A stretch of DNA of 64,000 nucleotides from contig ML662442.1 in assembly GCA_007570785.1 (NCBI GenBank), forward strand, positions 61,542,217 through 61,606,216, written 5' to 3'. Source of the stretch: Antilocapra americana (lineage: Eukaryota; Chordata; Mammalia; Artiodactyla; Antilocapridae). The position numbers and the translations under genes were made by a program. Of this stretch, positions 35,695-46,615 are shown piece after piece (position 1 is the first letter of the stretch; every line of letters starts with the position of its first letter). The notes below the pieces were generated by a model. It worked only from the letters and a program-made list of their open reading frames with translations, did no database searches and was not told the DNA's origin.

Positions 35695-36030
35695 TCATTT
35701 TCCATACTGTGGTCAAAGGGATCTCTGTGAATCTGTTTTAACTAGGTCTCTCCCATGACCCCATTGTAAAGACCATGTGTTTTAACACATATTACGATAT
35801 TTTTCTGACCCTGTCTCCTCCTTTCTTTGCAGCTTCTCTCCATCCTTCCTTGCATCATGTTTCAGCCATACTGAACTTCTTTGTATTTCCTCTAAACTGC
35901 CATGTCTCATACCTCTCACTCTTTGCATATGCAGTTCTCTCTGCCTGAAAGGTAGCCTTTCCACCTGTCTCTGCCTGGCTACACTCTATTCATATACAGA
36001 TCCTGAATGAGCCAACACATTCTCAAAGGC
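35695..36030 (+). repeat. L2 LINE fragment
   Basis: CTTCTCTCCATCCTTCCTTG, GCCATACTGAACTTCTTTGT, CTCTTTGCATATGCAGTTCT, CTCTGCCTGAAAGGTAGCCT and ACAGATCCTGAATGAGCCAA follow the L2 order (cactggccttcttgctgttcct, tttgcacttgctgttccctctgcctggaa). Confidence 0.65.
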
Positions 36031-36334
36031 TGTGATATTCTACAGCATTCTGCATATCCCTCCCAACAAAGAACAAATCAGTCATAATTCTACAGATAGT
36101 CCCCACTTTGCTTAGCAGTGTGTGGCAATAAAACTGATCTTGCAACCTAAACCTGTGCAAACAGACCTTTATCATCAACAACGAAATTTACATTTGTTCA
36201 GGGAATCTTTAAAAATTTTTGTCAAAACTCTGTTTTTATTTTCAGTCATAAATTTACAGGCAAATGAAAAAAATAAAACTAACAATCATTTAGTACACTC
36301 AAATATAAAATATTAAAAATGTTGAGAAATGTAT

Positions 36335-37345
36335 AAAGGACATCAAAAACTCAACACTCAAAAAACAATCCAATTTAAAAAGAGGAAAGAGACACCCCAC
36401 TGAAGACATTTTAGAGACAGCAAATGAACATATGAAAAATAGTATTACCAATCATCAGAGAAATGCAAATTAAAACCACAGTGAGATCAGTAAATAAAAA
36501 TCAGAATGACTAAAATTAAAAACTAGTGCTAACACCCAGTGCTGGAGAGGTTGCTGAGAAAAATGATCTCTTGTGTACTACTGGTGGGATATAAAATTCC
36601 TCAGACATTTTTTAAAACAGATTGACCATTTTTTATAAAACTAAACATGCATCTACCATGCTATCCAGCAACGCACTCGAGTATTTATAAAAAAAAAACC
36701 AAAAACAAATAGAAATTTACATTTATACAAAATCATGTAGAAAAGTGTTTGTAGTGGCTTTATTCATAAAGCCAAATGGCAAACAGTAAAGTCTTGCAGT
36801 GAGAGAATGGTTAAAGAAACACTGGCACATACATACTATGGAATTATACTCAGCAATAAAAAGAAACTACAGACACACTCAGTAATATGCATGGATCTCA
36901 AGGAAATTATGCAGATTGAAATAAAGTTTACCTCAAAACTACATACTACACACACAAACACATAACAACTACACACATACATACACAATAACATTCTAGA
37001 AATGACAAAATCAGTGAAGACAAACGATTAGCAGTTTCCAGTGGGTACCGATGAAGGGGTGGGGAGAAGTAGATACGACTATAAAAGGGTGGCCTGTAGG
37101 ATCCTTGTTACACCAAAACTGTTCAATATCTTGACCATGGTGGTGGTTCTATAAATATACACATGTGATAAAACTGCACAGAAGTTCATACAGACACACA
37201 CATGCACACACATACACACACACACACACACACACATATATAAGTTTATGTGACACTGGTGAAATCTGAATAAGGTCAGAGTGTGTCAATGCAATTTTTC
37301 ATATTGTGTTACTATACCATAGACACACACAATGTAAGAGGATAT
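36335..37345 (+). repeat. Ancient L1 LINE, end of ORF2 and 3' UTR
   Basis: Diverged counterparts of the L1 tail at 33473 appear in the same order: CAATCATCAGAGAAATGCAA, GTGCTGGAGAGGTTGCTGAG, TACTACTGGTGGGATATAAA, AATTATACTCAGCAATAAAA and a 3' UTR with ACCATGGTGGTGGTTCTATA. ORF2 has many stops. A (CA)n tract sits inside. Confidence 0.8.
37192..37243 (+). repeat. (CA)n microsatellite
   Basis: A mostly uninterrupted run of CA dinucleotides followed by TATATA, inside the 3' UTR of the old L1. Confidence 0.92.
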
Positions 37346-37534
37346 CATCAAGATGAAATGAATGAAAGACACAAAAGAGCTCTATTATTTCTTGAAATTT
37401 CATGAGAATCTACAATTATCTCAAAATTAAAACTGAACTGTAAAATTATTAAAAGTAGCTTAAACAGTGCTTGCTTTTCGTCATAAATCTTATAGATGGA
37501 GCTAACAAGTATTGATGCCTCCATAAAGTATCAC

Positions 37535-37851
37535 GTGTTGGTGCTCAGTTGTGCCCGACTCTTTGCAAACTCCATGGACTGTATGGCTCCTCTGTCCATG
37601 GAATTCTCCAGGCAAGAATACTGCAGTGGGCTGTCATTTCCTTTTCCAGGGGATCTTCCTGACCCAGGGATAGAACCCAGGTCCCCTTCACTGCAGGTGG
37701 ATGCTTTATTGGCTGAGCTACTAAGGAAGCCCAAGAATACTGGAGTGGGTAGCCTGTCCCTTCTCCAGAAGAGATTCCCGACCCAGGAATCGAACCAGGG
37801 TCTCCTGAACTGCAGGCAGAATCTTTACCAGCTGAGCTACCAAGGAAGCCC
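37535..37851 (-). repeat. Bov-tA tandem (full unit plus partial unit)
   Basis: A full reverse unit (CAGTTGTGCCCGACTCTTTG to TGAGCTACTAAGGAAGCCC) is followed without gap by a second partial unit (AAGAATACTGGAGTGGGTAG to GAGCTACCAAGGAAGCCC). The arrangement mirrors the dimer at 17473. It translates as the open frame 37496-37876. Confidence 0.93.
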
Positions 37852-37947
37852 TAAAATGATCATATTTGTATATTAATAAGTTTGCATTTTTTGTTTGTAT
37901 TCCCAACGTATGACTGACATCATCATAAGTTGTTGGTGTCAGAAACT

Positions 37948-37980
37948 GGCAGCTCAGCTGGTAAAGAATCCACCTGCAGT
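37948..37980 (+). repeat. Bov-tA head fragment
   Basis: About 33 bp only: GGCAGCTCAGCTGGTAAAGA and ATCCACCTGCAGT. It is opposite in orientation to the neighbouring SINE. Confidence 0.7.
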
Positions 37981-39569
37981 GACGGTGAAATAACTATGAG
38001 AATTCCTTTAATCTGAGTATTTTGCTGGTATCACAACTGGGACATCTTTTCCTTTATTGTCACAACCTCTTCTCTCATTTACGACAAAATATTCTCCTTT
38101 GGTACATTTCTCTGGCTACATATGTGATCTCATAAAGAGCTGGAAGGTCAACATTTCCATGGTCAGCAATTTTTTCTATTAACTCCATTTAGTTTCGATT
38201 TAAACGTTACTTTCAGCACTATCACTTTCTGTTTCTTCACTATGCTTTCACTTTTGCCAGACAATTTACTCTTAAATAACCCACTGTTATAAAATGTCAT
38301 GTAAGTTGGCCAGTGGGAGACAAGGAGACAACATTACTTACCTACTCGCTGTGTGCTTGAACTGAAAACAAAGGAGCAGCAATGGCTCCCAACAACAGAT
38401 TTTGAAAGAAAGGACAAGATTGTCACGATCATGACACACATATGTTACTTACATAGTGATTTGTGGGCTGACCACCTAAGTAAAGTTTGTGTTTTATGCA
38501 ATTACAATTAATAAACCAGAGTAACAAATTTGACCATGTGGCCACTGGACTGCTAAACAGTAGTGCAAGAAAAGACTGCCTGAACTTATTCCAAGTAGTA
38601 TGTGGTCCTCTACTTTTCTAGGCATTCTTGCCAAAAAATTCTTCATCCTTTTTCTGTCCTTAACTTGTTGAGAGAGACTGTGACACATGTTCCCAATAAA
38701 TGTGAATTCTCAAGATGAAAAACATAAGCCTGAAAAGGAACCACAAAACACAGTCATCATGATATTAATAACCATGTTTATCCTGAACTCTAATGAAAAA
38801 ACACTACCCACATTCTGGAGTTTAAAATCATCTCATGATGATCTACTGTTAATAAAGTAAGAGACAAAAAACCTTCCAGAAATAAACTGTACATGGTTTG
38901 GTGAAGTTTGGTTTGGTTTTTGTCTTATTTTAATTTTACTCTTCTTTACCCAGCAATTTCCATGCTAAAATGCTGGTTTTCATGACTTGAATAAACACCC
39001 ACTGACTAACAATGAGCCATCTCAAAAGTGTGCTGCAGGGTGGCAAAATAATCTTATCCCAGAATGTAAAATCTGATGAAAATGCCCACTTAATTACCAT
39101 GTTCATTGATTAAATCCAGAAAGTACTTCATTTTTTTAGAAGCGAATTGCATCCCAAATATAAAAAGATTCATCTTATACTCTTGTAAACTTTGCATTTA
39201 ATCTCCAAATATTTCATATTTAGAATGATCTGTATTATAACCATTTGCTGCATACATCTTACAAAAGTAATACATATTACTTGCACAAAACATGAAAAAT
39301 GCAAAAAAAAAAGTTAAAGTTAAAAGCACTCAAAACCATATCACCCAGAGAGAATCCCTGTTTACTTACTCTTTAACATATTTGTTTTTTCTGTATATGG
39401 AAATGGTTTTCCTCTGAACAAAATGAGATTCCTAGGATACTCATTCTTATAGAGTGCACTTCTTTACATAATATATTTTGGATGTGTTATGGTTTTTATT
39501 CAGTTTTCTTTTACTACCTAACACAGGAATCAATATAAACAGCAACAAGAATGGCTAACATCATTAGAA
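37981..39569. other. Intronic DNA, no recognised element
   Basis: About 1.6 kb of AT-rich sequence. Nothing recognised. Confidence 0.45.
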
Positions 39570-39735
39570 AGAATAGGGCAATGTGCTAAGTGCTTCATAA
39601 ATTTTAACTCATTCCATGTGAAGGTACTATTATTGTTCCTATTTCATATGAAACATGAATCCTAGATAGTTAAACTAACAAAAGATTACATAGCTGATGT
39701 ATACGATGGAGCTCAGATTCATGCCCAGACTATTT
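39570..39735 (-). repeat. MIR SINE
   Basis: Plus strand AATGTGCTAAGTGCTTCATA, TTAACTCATTCCATGTGAAG and GGTACTATTATTGTTCCTAT match the reverse complement of the MIR 3' half. Confidence 0.7.
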
Positions 39736-40749
39736 TCATCTGAACTGCCCTTTAATCACATGTTTTCAGTCTCTAATGGTGAGCCCTTACCCAGTCAGGG
39801 TCAGTCTGAATTAATTAAGTCCAAATTATAGTGTGTTTTAAAACAAGTGTAGCTATTTCACTGGCAAATATTTAATAGAAATTAAGCATAGTAGACATTT
39901 TAATGAATTTAACACTTTACTGGAGGGTTGAGACTACTTTTACAGGAACAAAAAAATATTTTTTCCTTATGGCAACAGTTAACTCTGAAATTCTTAAAGG
40001 TATATTGATTTCATTATTGTACACCGCTTAAACATTCTCTCTTTAGAAGTGTTTACCCTGGAAATGTTATGTTGTGAAATGAAAGAGTTTTCCTACACCT
40101 ACGCTCAGAACAATTGAGTTCAGTAAATTATGTTGTGTACAAAAGTGAAACAGTATAGGCTGAAGCTGCTAAGCAAACCGTTTTACCAAAGACTATAGAA
40201 AAGTACATTTATATCCATGATGTCTAAATTATTTGAAATTTAAAATAGCAGAATTGAAATACTTAAAATGGGACACTATCAGTCTTGTATTCTCTCATTC
40301 CAATTTTACCCAAGAAAGGTTTTCTCATGCCTTTGATAAAATCCACACATATTTATAGAGGGCCTAGTGTGTGCAAAACAGCCTCTAACAGTAATACCTC
40401 TACCAGTAATAAGGTGTGAGTGTGTGTATGTGTATATATCATATTGTAAAATTAGGAAACTGGAAAGGAAAGAAAAAGAATGTAAGTAAATTTTAAAAAC
40501 ATTTTCACTGACGTTCCCAATTTTTCTACACATAAACATTATTTTCTGTTGTAATTTCATAATGTGGGTGAGACTGTTGCTGAATGGGACTTTTCCCTAG
40601 TCACTCTCAAAGCATCTACTTTGAAGATGATAAAATCGGTGAGTCAACTAAAAGGCACATAGCTTGGGGCAAAGTCAATACAGGAAAATCAGTCCACACA
40701 ATGTGTTTAACTGAGCCAAAGGGAGAAACACCTAACCCACAGGTGCTAC
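39736..40749. other. Intronic DNA, no recognised element
   Basis: About 1 kb with a short TG-rich patch near 40415-40436. Nothing else recognised. Confidence 0.45.
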
Positions 40750-41630
40750 ACTGTTCAAGGCTAAGTCTCCTCTCCAGGTGCAGGACCTCACTTCCTTCCC
40801 CAACCTCTCCTCCAACAGTTCAACCCATTCTCTCTTCTCTCTTTAATCTATCCTTCTCGACCAACTAGCCCCTGCATACAACCTCCTCCATTTTCACAAC
40901 AGCCCCTCATTTCGGTCCAGATTCCTCTCTATCTCCTGTTTTTCTCCTGGTTTCCACCTAAGCTTACTGAAGGCACACGTTCACTTGCACAGTGAGCACA
41001 CTTCATCGCAACCTTGCTTTTTTGTCCGCTTCTCTGGGTGACACTAGTTCCACCATGGTCATCAATGGGACCTTAATAATGAATCTATTGGAGCTTCCCA
41101 GGTGGTGCTCTTGGTAAAGAACCAGCCTGCCAGTGCAGGAGACATAAGAGATGAGGGTTTGATCCCTCGATGGGGAATATCTTCTGGAGGAGAGGAAAGC
41201 CACCCACTGCAGTATTCTTGCCAAGAGAATCCCATTCGCAGAGGAGCCGGACGGGCTGCAGTCTATAGAACCTCACAGAGACAGACACGACTGAAGCAAT
41301 TTAGCATGTATACTGGGTGTTTCTCATTTTTGTACATCTTTGCATAGACACAGTAGGAATTTCTTCTTCTTCTATATTGTTGTTGAAATTCTTGTACTTC
41401 TGACACAACTATTGCTATTTTTTCCTGTTACCTCTCAGATGATCCTCCTCAATTTCCATAAGGCCACTCCTTTCTCTACTGATCCCTCAATTAAAGATTT
41501 TCATCTGGGTTTCTTTTTTCACAATAGAAATTGCAATGTTTCATGGGAAATCTTCCACACAAACATGGCTTCAGCCATCAATTTGTGCTGATGATACCTG
41601 AATCCATATTTCTACTTCAGATCACTTTAC
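40750..41630 (+). repeat. L2 LINE fragment interrupted by a SINE
   Basis: Left part: AACCCATTCTCTCTTCTCTC, TCATTTCGGTCCAGATTCCT and CACCATGGTCATCAATGGGA. Right part, after the SINE at 41091-41308: CAGATGATCCTCCTCAATTT and ATTTGTGCTGATGATACCTG. Both sides follow the L2 reverse-transcriptase coding order, so the SINE landed inside an older L2. Confidence 0.65.
41091..41308 (+). repeat. Bov-tA SINE
   Basis: GAGCTTCCCAGGTGGTGCTC, AAGAACCAGCCTGCCAGTGC, GCAGTATTCTTGCCAAGAGA and ending AGACACGACTGAAGCAATTT. Full length and moderately diverged. Confidence 0.93.
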
Positions 41631-42902
41631 AAAGTAATATGCATAATGTAAGTCTGGAAATATTTCAGTTGGTACTGTGTCATAAAGATAGTAACCAAGA
41701 TCAGAGTTGAAATTATAAACTATGACTTCTGACTCCACTTTAGCCTCATGCATTTTCTAACATGGTGCAAAGCTTTTCTGATTCTAAAAGGGAGGAAATG
41801 CTAAATTTCAAAGAAAGAGTAAAAGAAATGTGAATTTCATTACTTCATGGTGAAGCTTGGACTTGGAAATTAAGAATGTTTAAAATTTCTAGACACAATT
41901 TACAAATGAGATGGAGCCCAGAAGTGTTTGAGAGAGAGGCAGGGTACAAGGATCCATCCCTCAAAAACTAAGAACTGAGACACTGTTCATCTTCCATATT
42001 TTCTTTTCCTGTATCTGTAATTATAGAATAAAACAATGCAAGGCAGCATCTCTCATGCTATTAAATCTGGACTCTAAATGTGTTCATTCTGTAGTTGTTA
42101 CTTAGAAATTATTTAACCAGCCATGGATCAGAGTTCATATTTTCATATTCTCATTTGATATCAAATATTAAGCAGCAGAAAAAAGGCAAAATAGAGATCA
42201 CGGACCTCTGATCACTAACTGCCTTTTATGAAGAGTATACCATCATCTAAGGAGTCACTTCCCTTAGAAGGCCAGGAACGCAGGAGAAGGAAAGAAGCAA
42301 GGAGAGAAGGAAATCTCTTCCACAGCCTATATGGGGAGCCTCAGCAGGCAGATAACCCACCATGTGTGATAAGAATTCAGCATCTCTGGCCATTGTCACA
42401 GTACACACTGCTCCCAGCCTGAGCCTATATATATTTATAGAATAGCTTTCTGTAACCAGAAAAAGAGAGCAACACTACCCAAATAACTATAAATATGCAT
42501 CCTTAGATAATTCTAAATATTCATAATTATAATTACAAATTATAAATATTCAAGAGCAACTGTCTTTATTTTTCAAAATGAGAGAAAAATGATACAATAT
42601 TTCCATTCAAGTACTTTACTATAATTAACTTATTATTGATCATATTATACTGGTAATACATCTTCTTAAGCTGAAATTATTGTTTATGTCTGTCTAACTT
42701 GATTATAAACATCTCTTTTATCAGTGCATTTTTTTTAGAAATTTAAGACGCAGCATCACATTTAGGAATATATAAAGTACTTACAGGTTTTAATAATAAC
42801 TAGTAGTGATGTTACATAGCCATACGATCATCTTTCTTTGCCATGCCTACACTCATGAAATTTCTGTGAAATACGTGAATGATCATAGAGAATGTCATTT
42901 AT
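41631..42902. other. Intronic DNA, no recognised element
   Basis: About 1.3 kb of AT-rich sequence. Nothing recognised. Confidence 0.45.
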
Positions 42903-43105
42903 GTGTGTATGTTCAGTTGCATCCAACTCTTTACGAGCCAATGGACTGTGGCATGCCAGGCTCCTCTGTCCATGGAATTTCCCAGGCAAGGATACTAGAC
43001 TGGGATGCCATTTCCATTTCCTGGATCTTTCCAACCCAGGGATCGAACCTTGAGTCTCCTGCATTGGCAGGTGTATTCCTTACCACTTGCGCCACCTGGA
43101 AGCCC
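42903..43105 (-). repeat. Bov-tA SINE
   Basis: Plus strand TCAGTTGCATCCAACTCTTT, GGCATGCCAGGCTCCTCTGT, CCAACCCAGGGATCGAACCT and CTTGCGCCACCTGGAAGCCC, the reverse of the unit. A few bases of the core (near 43015-43030) are deleted. Confidence 0.93.
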
Positions 43106-44054
43106 TTCACAGAGAACTGGCCCACTCAAAGACCCTGCATCAGTTACAAATCTATTTCAGACTTGTAAACTTTTCTGAAAGGTAAATTCAGTGTGTTTTT
43201 ATAACCTGAAATATTCAAATACATCAAAACAGGTTTACTTATTCAGAAGTTGAGTGGTAAGAACAGCTAGTGATAATCTAAGCAGCTATACAAAGCAGAG
43301 ACCAAATTTCACTTGATCCATGATAATCGCTGTTTACTATAAGGGTCCTTAGCCCTGAAGGAGAGGGCAGATTCAGGCCAGAGCCTACAATCCCATTCAC
43401 ACACCATCAGTGGAGAGGGCTTCTCTCATACATCTCTGTGCAAGGTGTTCCTTCCTCTTACCTGTACCTCGAGGCTTCTATGACACCTGAAGAGTTCAAT
43501 ACCTGCTATCTATTCAGAATAATCCAAGTGTGAGCAGTTGAATGAAAACACTGCTCCAACCACAGAGAAAGGTTAGTAGAAGGGGCTGCACATACCTAAG
43601 TTTCAGCCAAAGCAGAAGAATAAGAAAAAGATGAAAGAAGTAACCTTGAGCACAGCTCAGGGGCATTTTCCAAAGACTGGAAAATTTACTCTAACATAAA
43701 TTCTCACTGGACAGTGGAATAACTCAACGGCACTAAGTTGTCCTTAGAAGCAGATTACCTGGAAGTGAGATTCAGTCTGCTGTTTCAAAGCAAACAATAA
43801 CCTTGATAAATCATGCAAACTGAACTCTTGTTCATTTAAATGCCAAAAATATCCAGCGCATTATCTCAGCACATGGGTAGGCAGAAAGATAATATGAAAT
43901 GAGTTGCTTGTTTCAATTTTTAAGTAGCCGCAAGTAGAAGCTAGAAAGCAGTAATACTTCCCTGATGGGCAGAGCAGTTTCCAGAAACATAATAGACTGC
44001 TCATATCTGAAGGCAGGAGAAAATGGGAAGAGTGATACATGTATGGATAAAAGT
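43106..44054. other. Intronic DNA, no recognised element
   Basis: About 950 bp, slightly less AT-rich. Nothing recognised. Confidence 0.45.
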
Positions 44055-44278
44055 CTTGGTGTTTTAGTCACTCAGTCATGCCTGACTCTTTGCAAACCCC
44101 ATGGACTGTAGCCCAACAGGGCTACCAGATTCCCACCAGGAATCTCAGTCCATTGAATTCTCTAGGCAAGAATACTGGAGCGGGTAGCTGTTTCCTTCTC
44201 CAGGGGATCTTCCTGATCCAGGGAGTGAACTCAGATCTCCTGCATTGCAGGCATAGTCTTTACCATCTGAGTCACCAT
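44055..44278 (-). repeat. Bov-tA SINE with a short internal insertion
   Basis: Plus strand TTTTAGTCACTCAGTCATGC, CCATGGACTGTAGCCCAACA, CAAGAATACTGGAGCGGGTA and CATCTGAGTCACCATGA. About 25-30 extra bases lie near 44118-44147 compared with other copies. Confidence 0.92.
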
Positions 44279-45672
44279 GATTTTCACCATGTGAGCTAGT
44301 TAGGAAAGATGTGTGATGCAGACAACAAGCTATCTTAGCTTTGCCTCACTAAGGTACAGACTTCCCATGGTACTGGCACTCAAAAGTGATTTAGGATTCT
44401 AATTGGAGGGCAACCACCCAACACAATGGTTGTGTTCATCAATAAGCACAATGTCCAGGAACCACATTCTGAAGTTTGCGCCCAGGAGTCTCCCTTTTAA
44501 AATAAGCACCCAAAGAAATTCGGATGTATGGGACCCTTGGGTCACACTTTGAAAAAGAACAACATGATTTCCTAGTACTCTGTACCTGTTCCATCCCTTG
44601 CAATCCAACAAAACAAATGGTGGATAACTTAAAGGAAGTTTTATATCACACTAGAAATATCACTGCCTTGCTGAACCTCAGATCTTTATCAACTAGGAAA
44701 CAGTTAATTTTAAGAAATTGTTTCCATTTCCAGTTTGATAGCCACATGATATTATTTCATTTATTTTATGCTTGCATTTTGCACCTCATGAATACTATAT
44801 TGTATTTTGTACACAAGATTAAATATTTAAGAATAATGCATTTCAAAAAAATAATCATGCATTTCAATAGACTGCAAAAATTCTTCTTTTAAATTTGCAA
44901 TTGTAATTATACTCTATAAATTTGTTAACATTTTCATTTTATTTGATTTAAAAAGAGTTTTTTCTATCTTTGGGTAAATCTAATATTACTCTCTATATAG
45001 TTGTATAATGCAAGTTTCCCTAAAGAATACAATTTTTATAACATTTATTAGCCACCCAAAAGTGAAAACGTTGTGTGTGTGTGTGTGTGTGTTTGCAAGT
45101 CAACAAAATATCTCAAGCAGATCTGTGTCTGCCCACTATCCAACTGATGAGTGAGGAATTAGCCACAGGCTACACAGTAATATTTCAATAGATTGCTCAG
45201 CTAGAATTATCCTTTAGTCTAGACTCAAGAGAAAGCTGGTCCCTTTCACAGACATTTTCTATTGTTGTGGTTAAATTCACTGTTTCCTGAGTGCTTCAAA
45301 GTAAGGGAAAGCCTTCTTCATTAACATGTATTTATCCAAAGTAAACAGAAATGTCTTATTTCCCTTCAAATATAAGCAGGTTTACTGTCATGTGAATATT
45401 CCTGCTTAGAACCATGCTATCATCTTGTTGCTCAAAGTTAGATCCTACAAAGTTTTTATAATATAAAAAGTTGTTTGAGATATGCATTATGTTTTAAGAA
45501 TAAAAATGTTTAAAACGACATCTCTTAAAATTGCCATGATTTTAACATAAGTCTAAGGAAGTTTAAAAAACATAAACTCCTCTTATTTCCCCAGGGCTTA
45601 TTCACTTTACTATCAGAAAAACAAGCAACAGTAATTGATCTCCTAATATGTATAAGACCAGACTGTTAAGCC
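44279..45672. other. Intronic DNA with possible old DNA-transposon trace
   Basis: Parts of 44400-44580 (CAATGGTTGTGTTCATC, CACACTTTGAAAAAGAAC) may derive from an old hAT element, but the match is weak. The 122-codon open frame at 44524-44892 has no recognised domain. Otherwise AT-rich unique sequence. Confidence 0.35.
45071..45092 (+). repeat. (GT)n microsatellite
   Basis: About ten uninterrupted GT dinucleotides in unique sequence. Confidence 0.9.
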
Positions 45673-46495
45673 CAGTTCAGTTCAGTTCAGTCACTCAGTC
45701 ATGTCCGACTCTTTGTGACCCCATGAACTGCAGCACGCCAGGACTCCCTGTCCTTCACCAGCTCACAGAGTTAACCCAAACTCATGTTCATTGAGTCGGT
45801 GATGCCATCCAACCAACCATCTCATCCTCTGCTGTCACCTTCTCCTCCCACTCTTTCCCATCAGTCTTTTCCAATGAGTCAGCTCTTCACATCAGGTGGC
45901 CAAAGTATTGGATTGGCCAAATATTGGCCAAAGTATTGGCCAATCTATTGGCCAAAGTTTCAGCTTCAGCATCAGTCCTTCCAATGAACACTCAGGACTG
46001 GTCTCCTTTAGGATGGACTGGTTGGATCTCCTTGCAGTCCAAGGGACTCTCAAGAGTCTTCTCCAACACCACAGCTCAAAATTATCAATTCTCCAGCACT
46101 CAGCTTTCTTTATAGTCCAACTCTCACATCCATACAGACTACTTGAAAAATCATGGCCTTGACTAGATGGACCTTTGTTGGCAAAGTAATGTCTCTGCTT
46201 TTTAATATGCTGTCTAGGCTGGTCATAACTTTCCTGCCAAGGAGTAGGTGTCTTTTTATTTCATGGCTGCAGTTACCATCTGCAGTAATTTTGGAGTCAA
46301 AAAAAAAATAAATTCTGTCAGTTTCTACTGTTTCCCCATCTATTTGCCATGAAGTGATGGGACCAGATGACATGATCTTAGTTTCCTGAATGTTGAGTTT
46401 TAAGCCAACATTTTCACTCTCTTCTTTCACTTTCATCAAGAGGCTCTTTAGTTCTTCTTCACTTTCTGCCATAACAGTAATGTCATCTGCATAGC
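45673..46495 (-). mobile_element. BovB (RTE-type) LINE, 3' part
   Basis: The minus strand from 46472 reads MAESEEELKSLLMKVKEESE then NVGLKLNIQETKIMSSGPIT, the same reverse-transcriptase region seen in the copy at 7041, for about 120 codons before the frame breaks. The 3' tail at 45673 starts with (CAGTT)n and TCACTCAGTCATGTCCGACT. The segment 45898-45957 carries an extra CCAAT-rich repeat that the other copy lacks. It is truncated and inactive. Confidence 0.95.
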
Positions 46496-46497
46496 CC

Positions 46498-46615
46498 TGC
46501 CATATATTATTTCATTGAACCCTCACTTTATCTTTGTATTCAAGATGAGGAAGCAGTGCCTTAAAATCAAAAGCTAGGAAGTGGTATAAACAGGACTCCA
46601 AAATCTTGACCTATT
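46498..46615 (-). repeat. MIR SINE
   Basis: Plus strand TATTTCATTGAACCCTCACT, AAGATGAGGAAGCAGTGCCT and GCTAGGAAGTGGTATAAACA parallel the reversed MIR core. It abuts the BovB end. Confidence 0.6.

Noticed and set aside
37496..37876. 126-codon frame, with similar frames at 15232-15549, 29382-29771 and 42806-43168
   Set aside because: They translate Bov-tA SINEs; the recurring peptide words (for example ARILEWV, GIEPRSP) are SINE signatures.
44524..44892. 122-codon open frame as a gene
   Set aside because: It has no recognised domain, and its second half is an AT-rich stretch giving hydrophobic and basic residues by composition.
45898..45957. Short repeats as a CRISPR-like array
   Set aside because: The units are about 10-14 bp with no spacers, inside a BovB of a mammalian genome.
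46110..46472. 120-codon minus-strand frame as a gene
   Set aside because: It encodes the same residues as the BovB reverse transcriptase at 7547-7795 and lies inside a truncated BovB.
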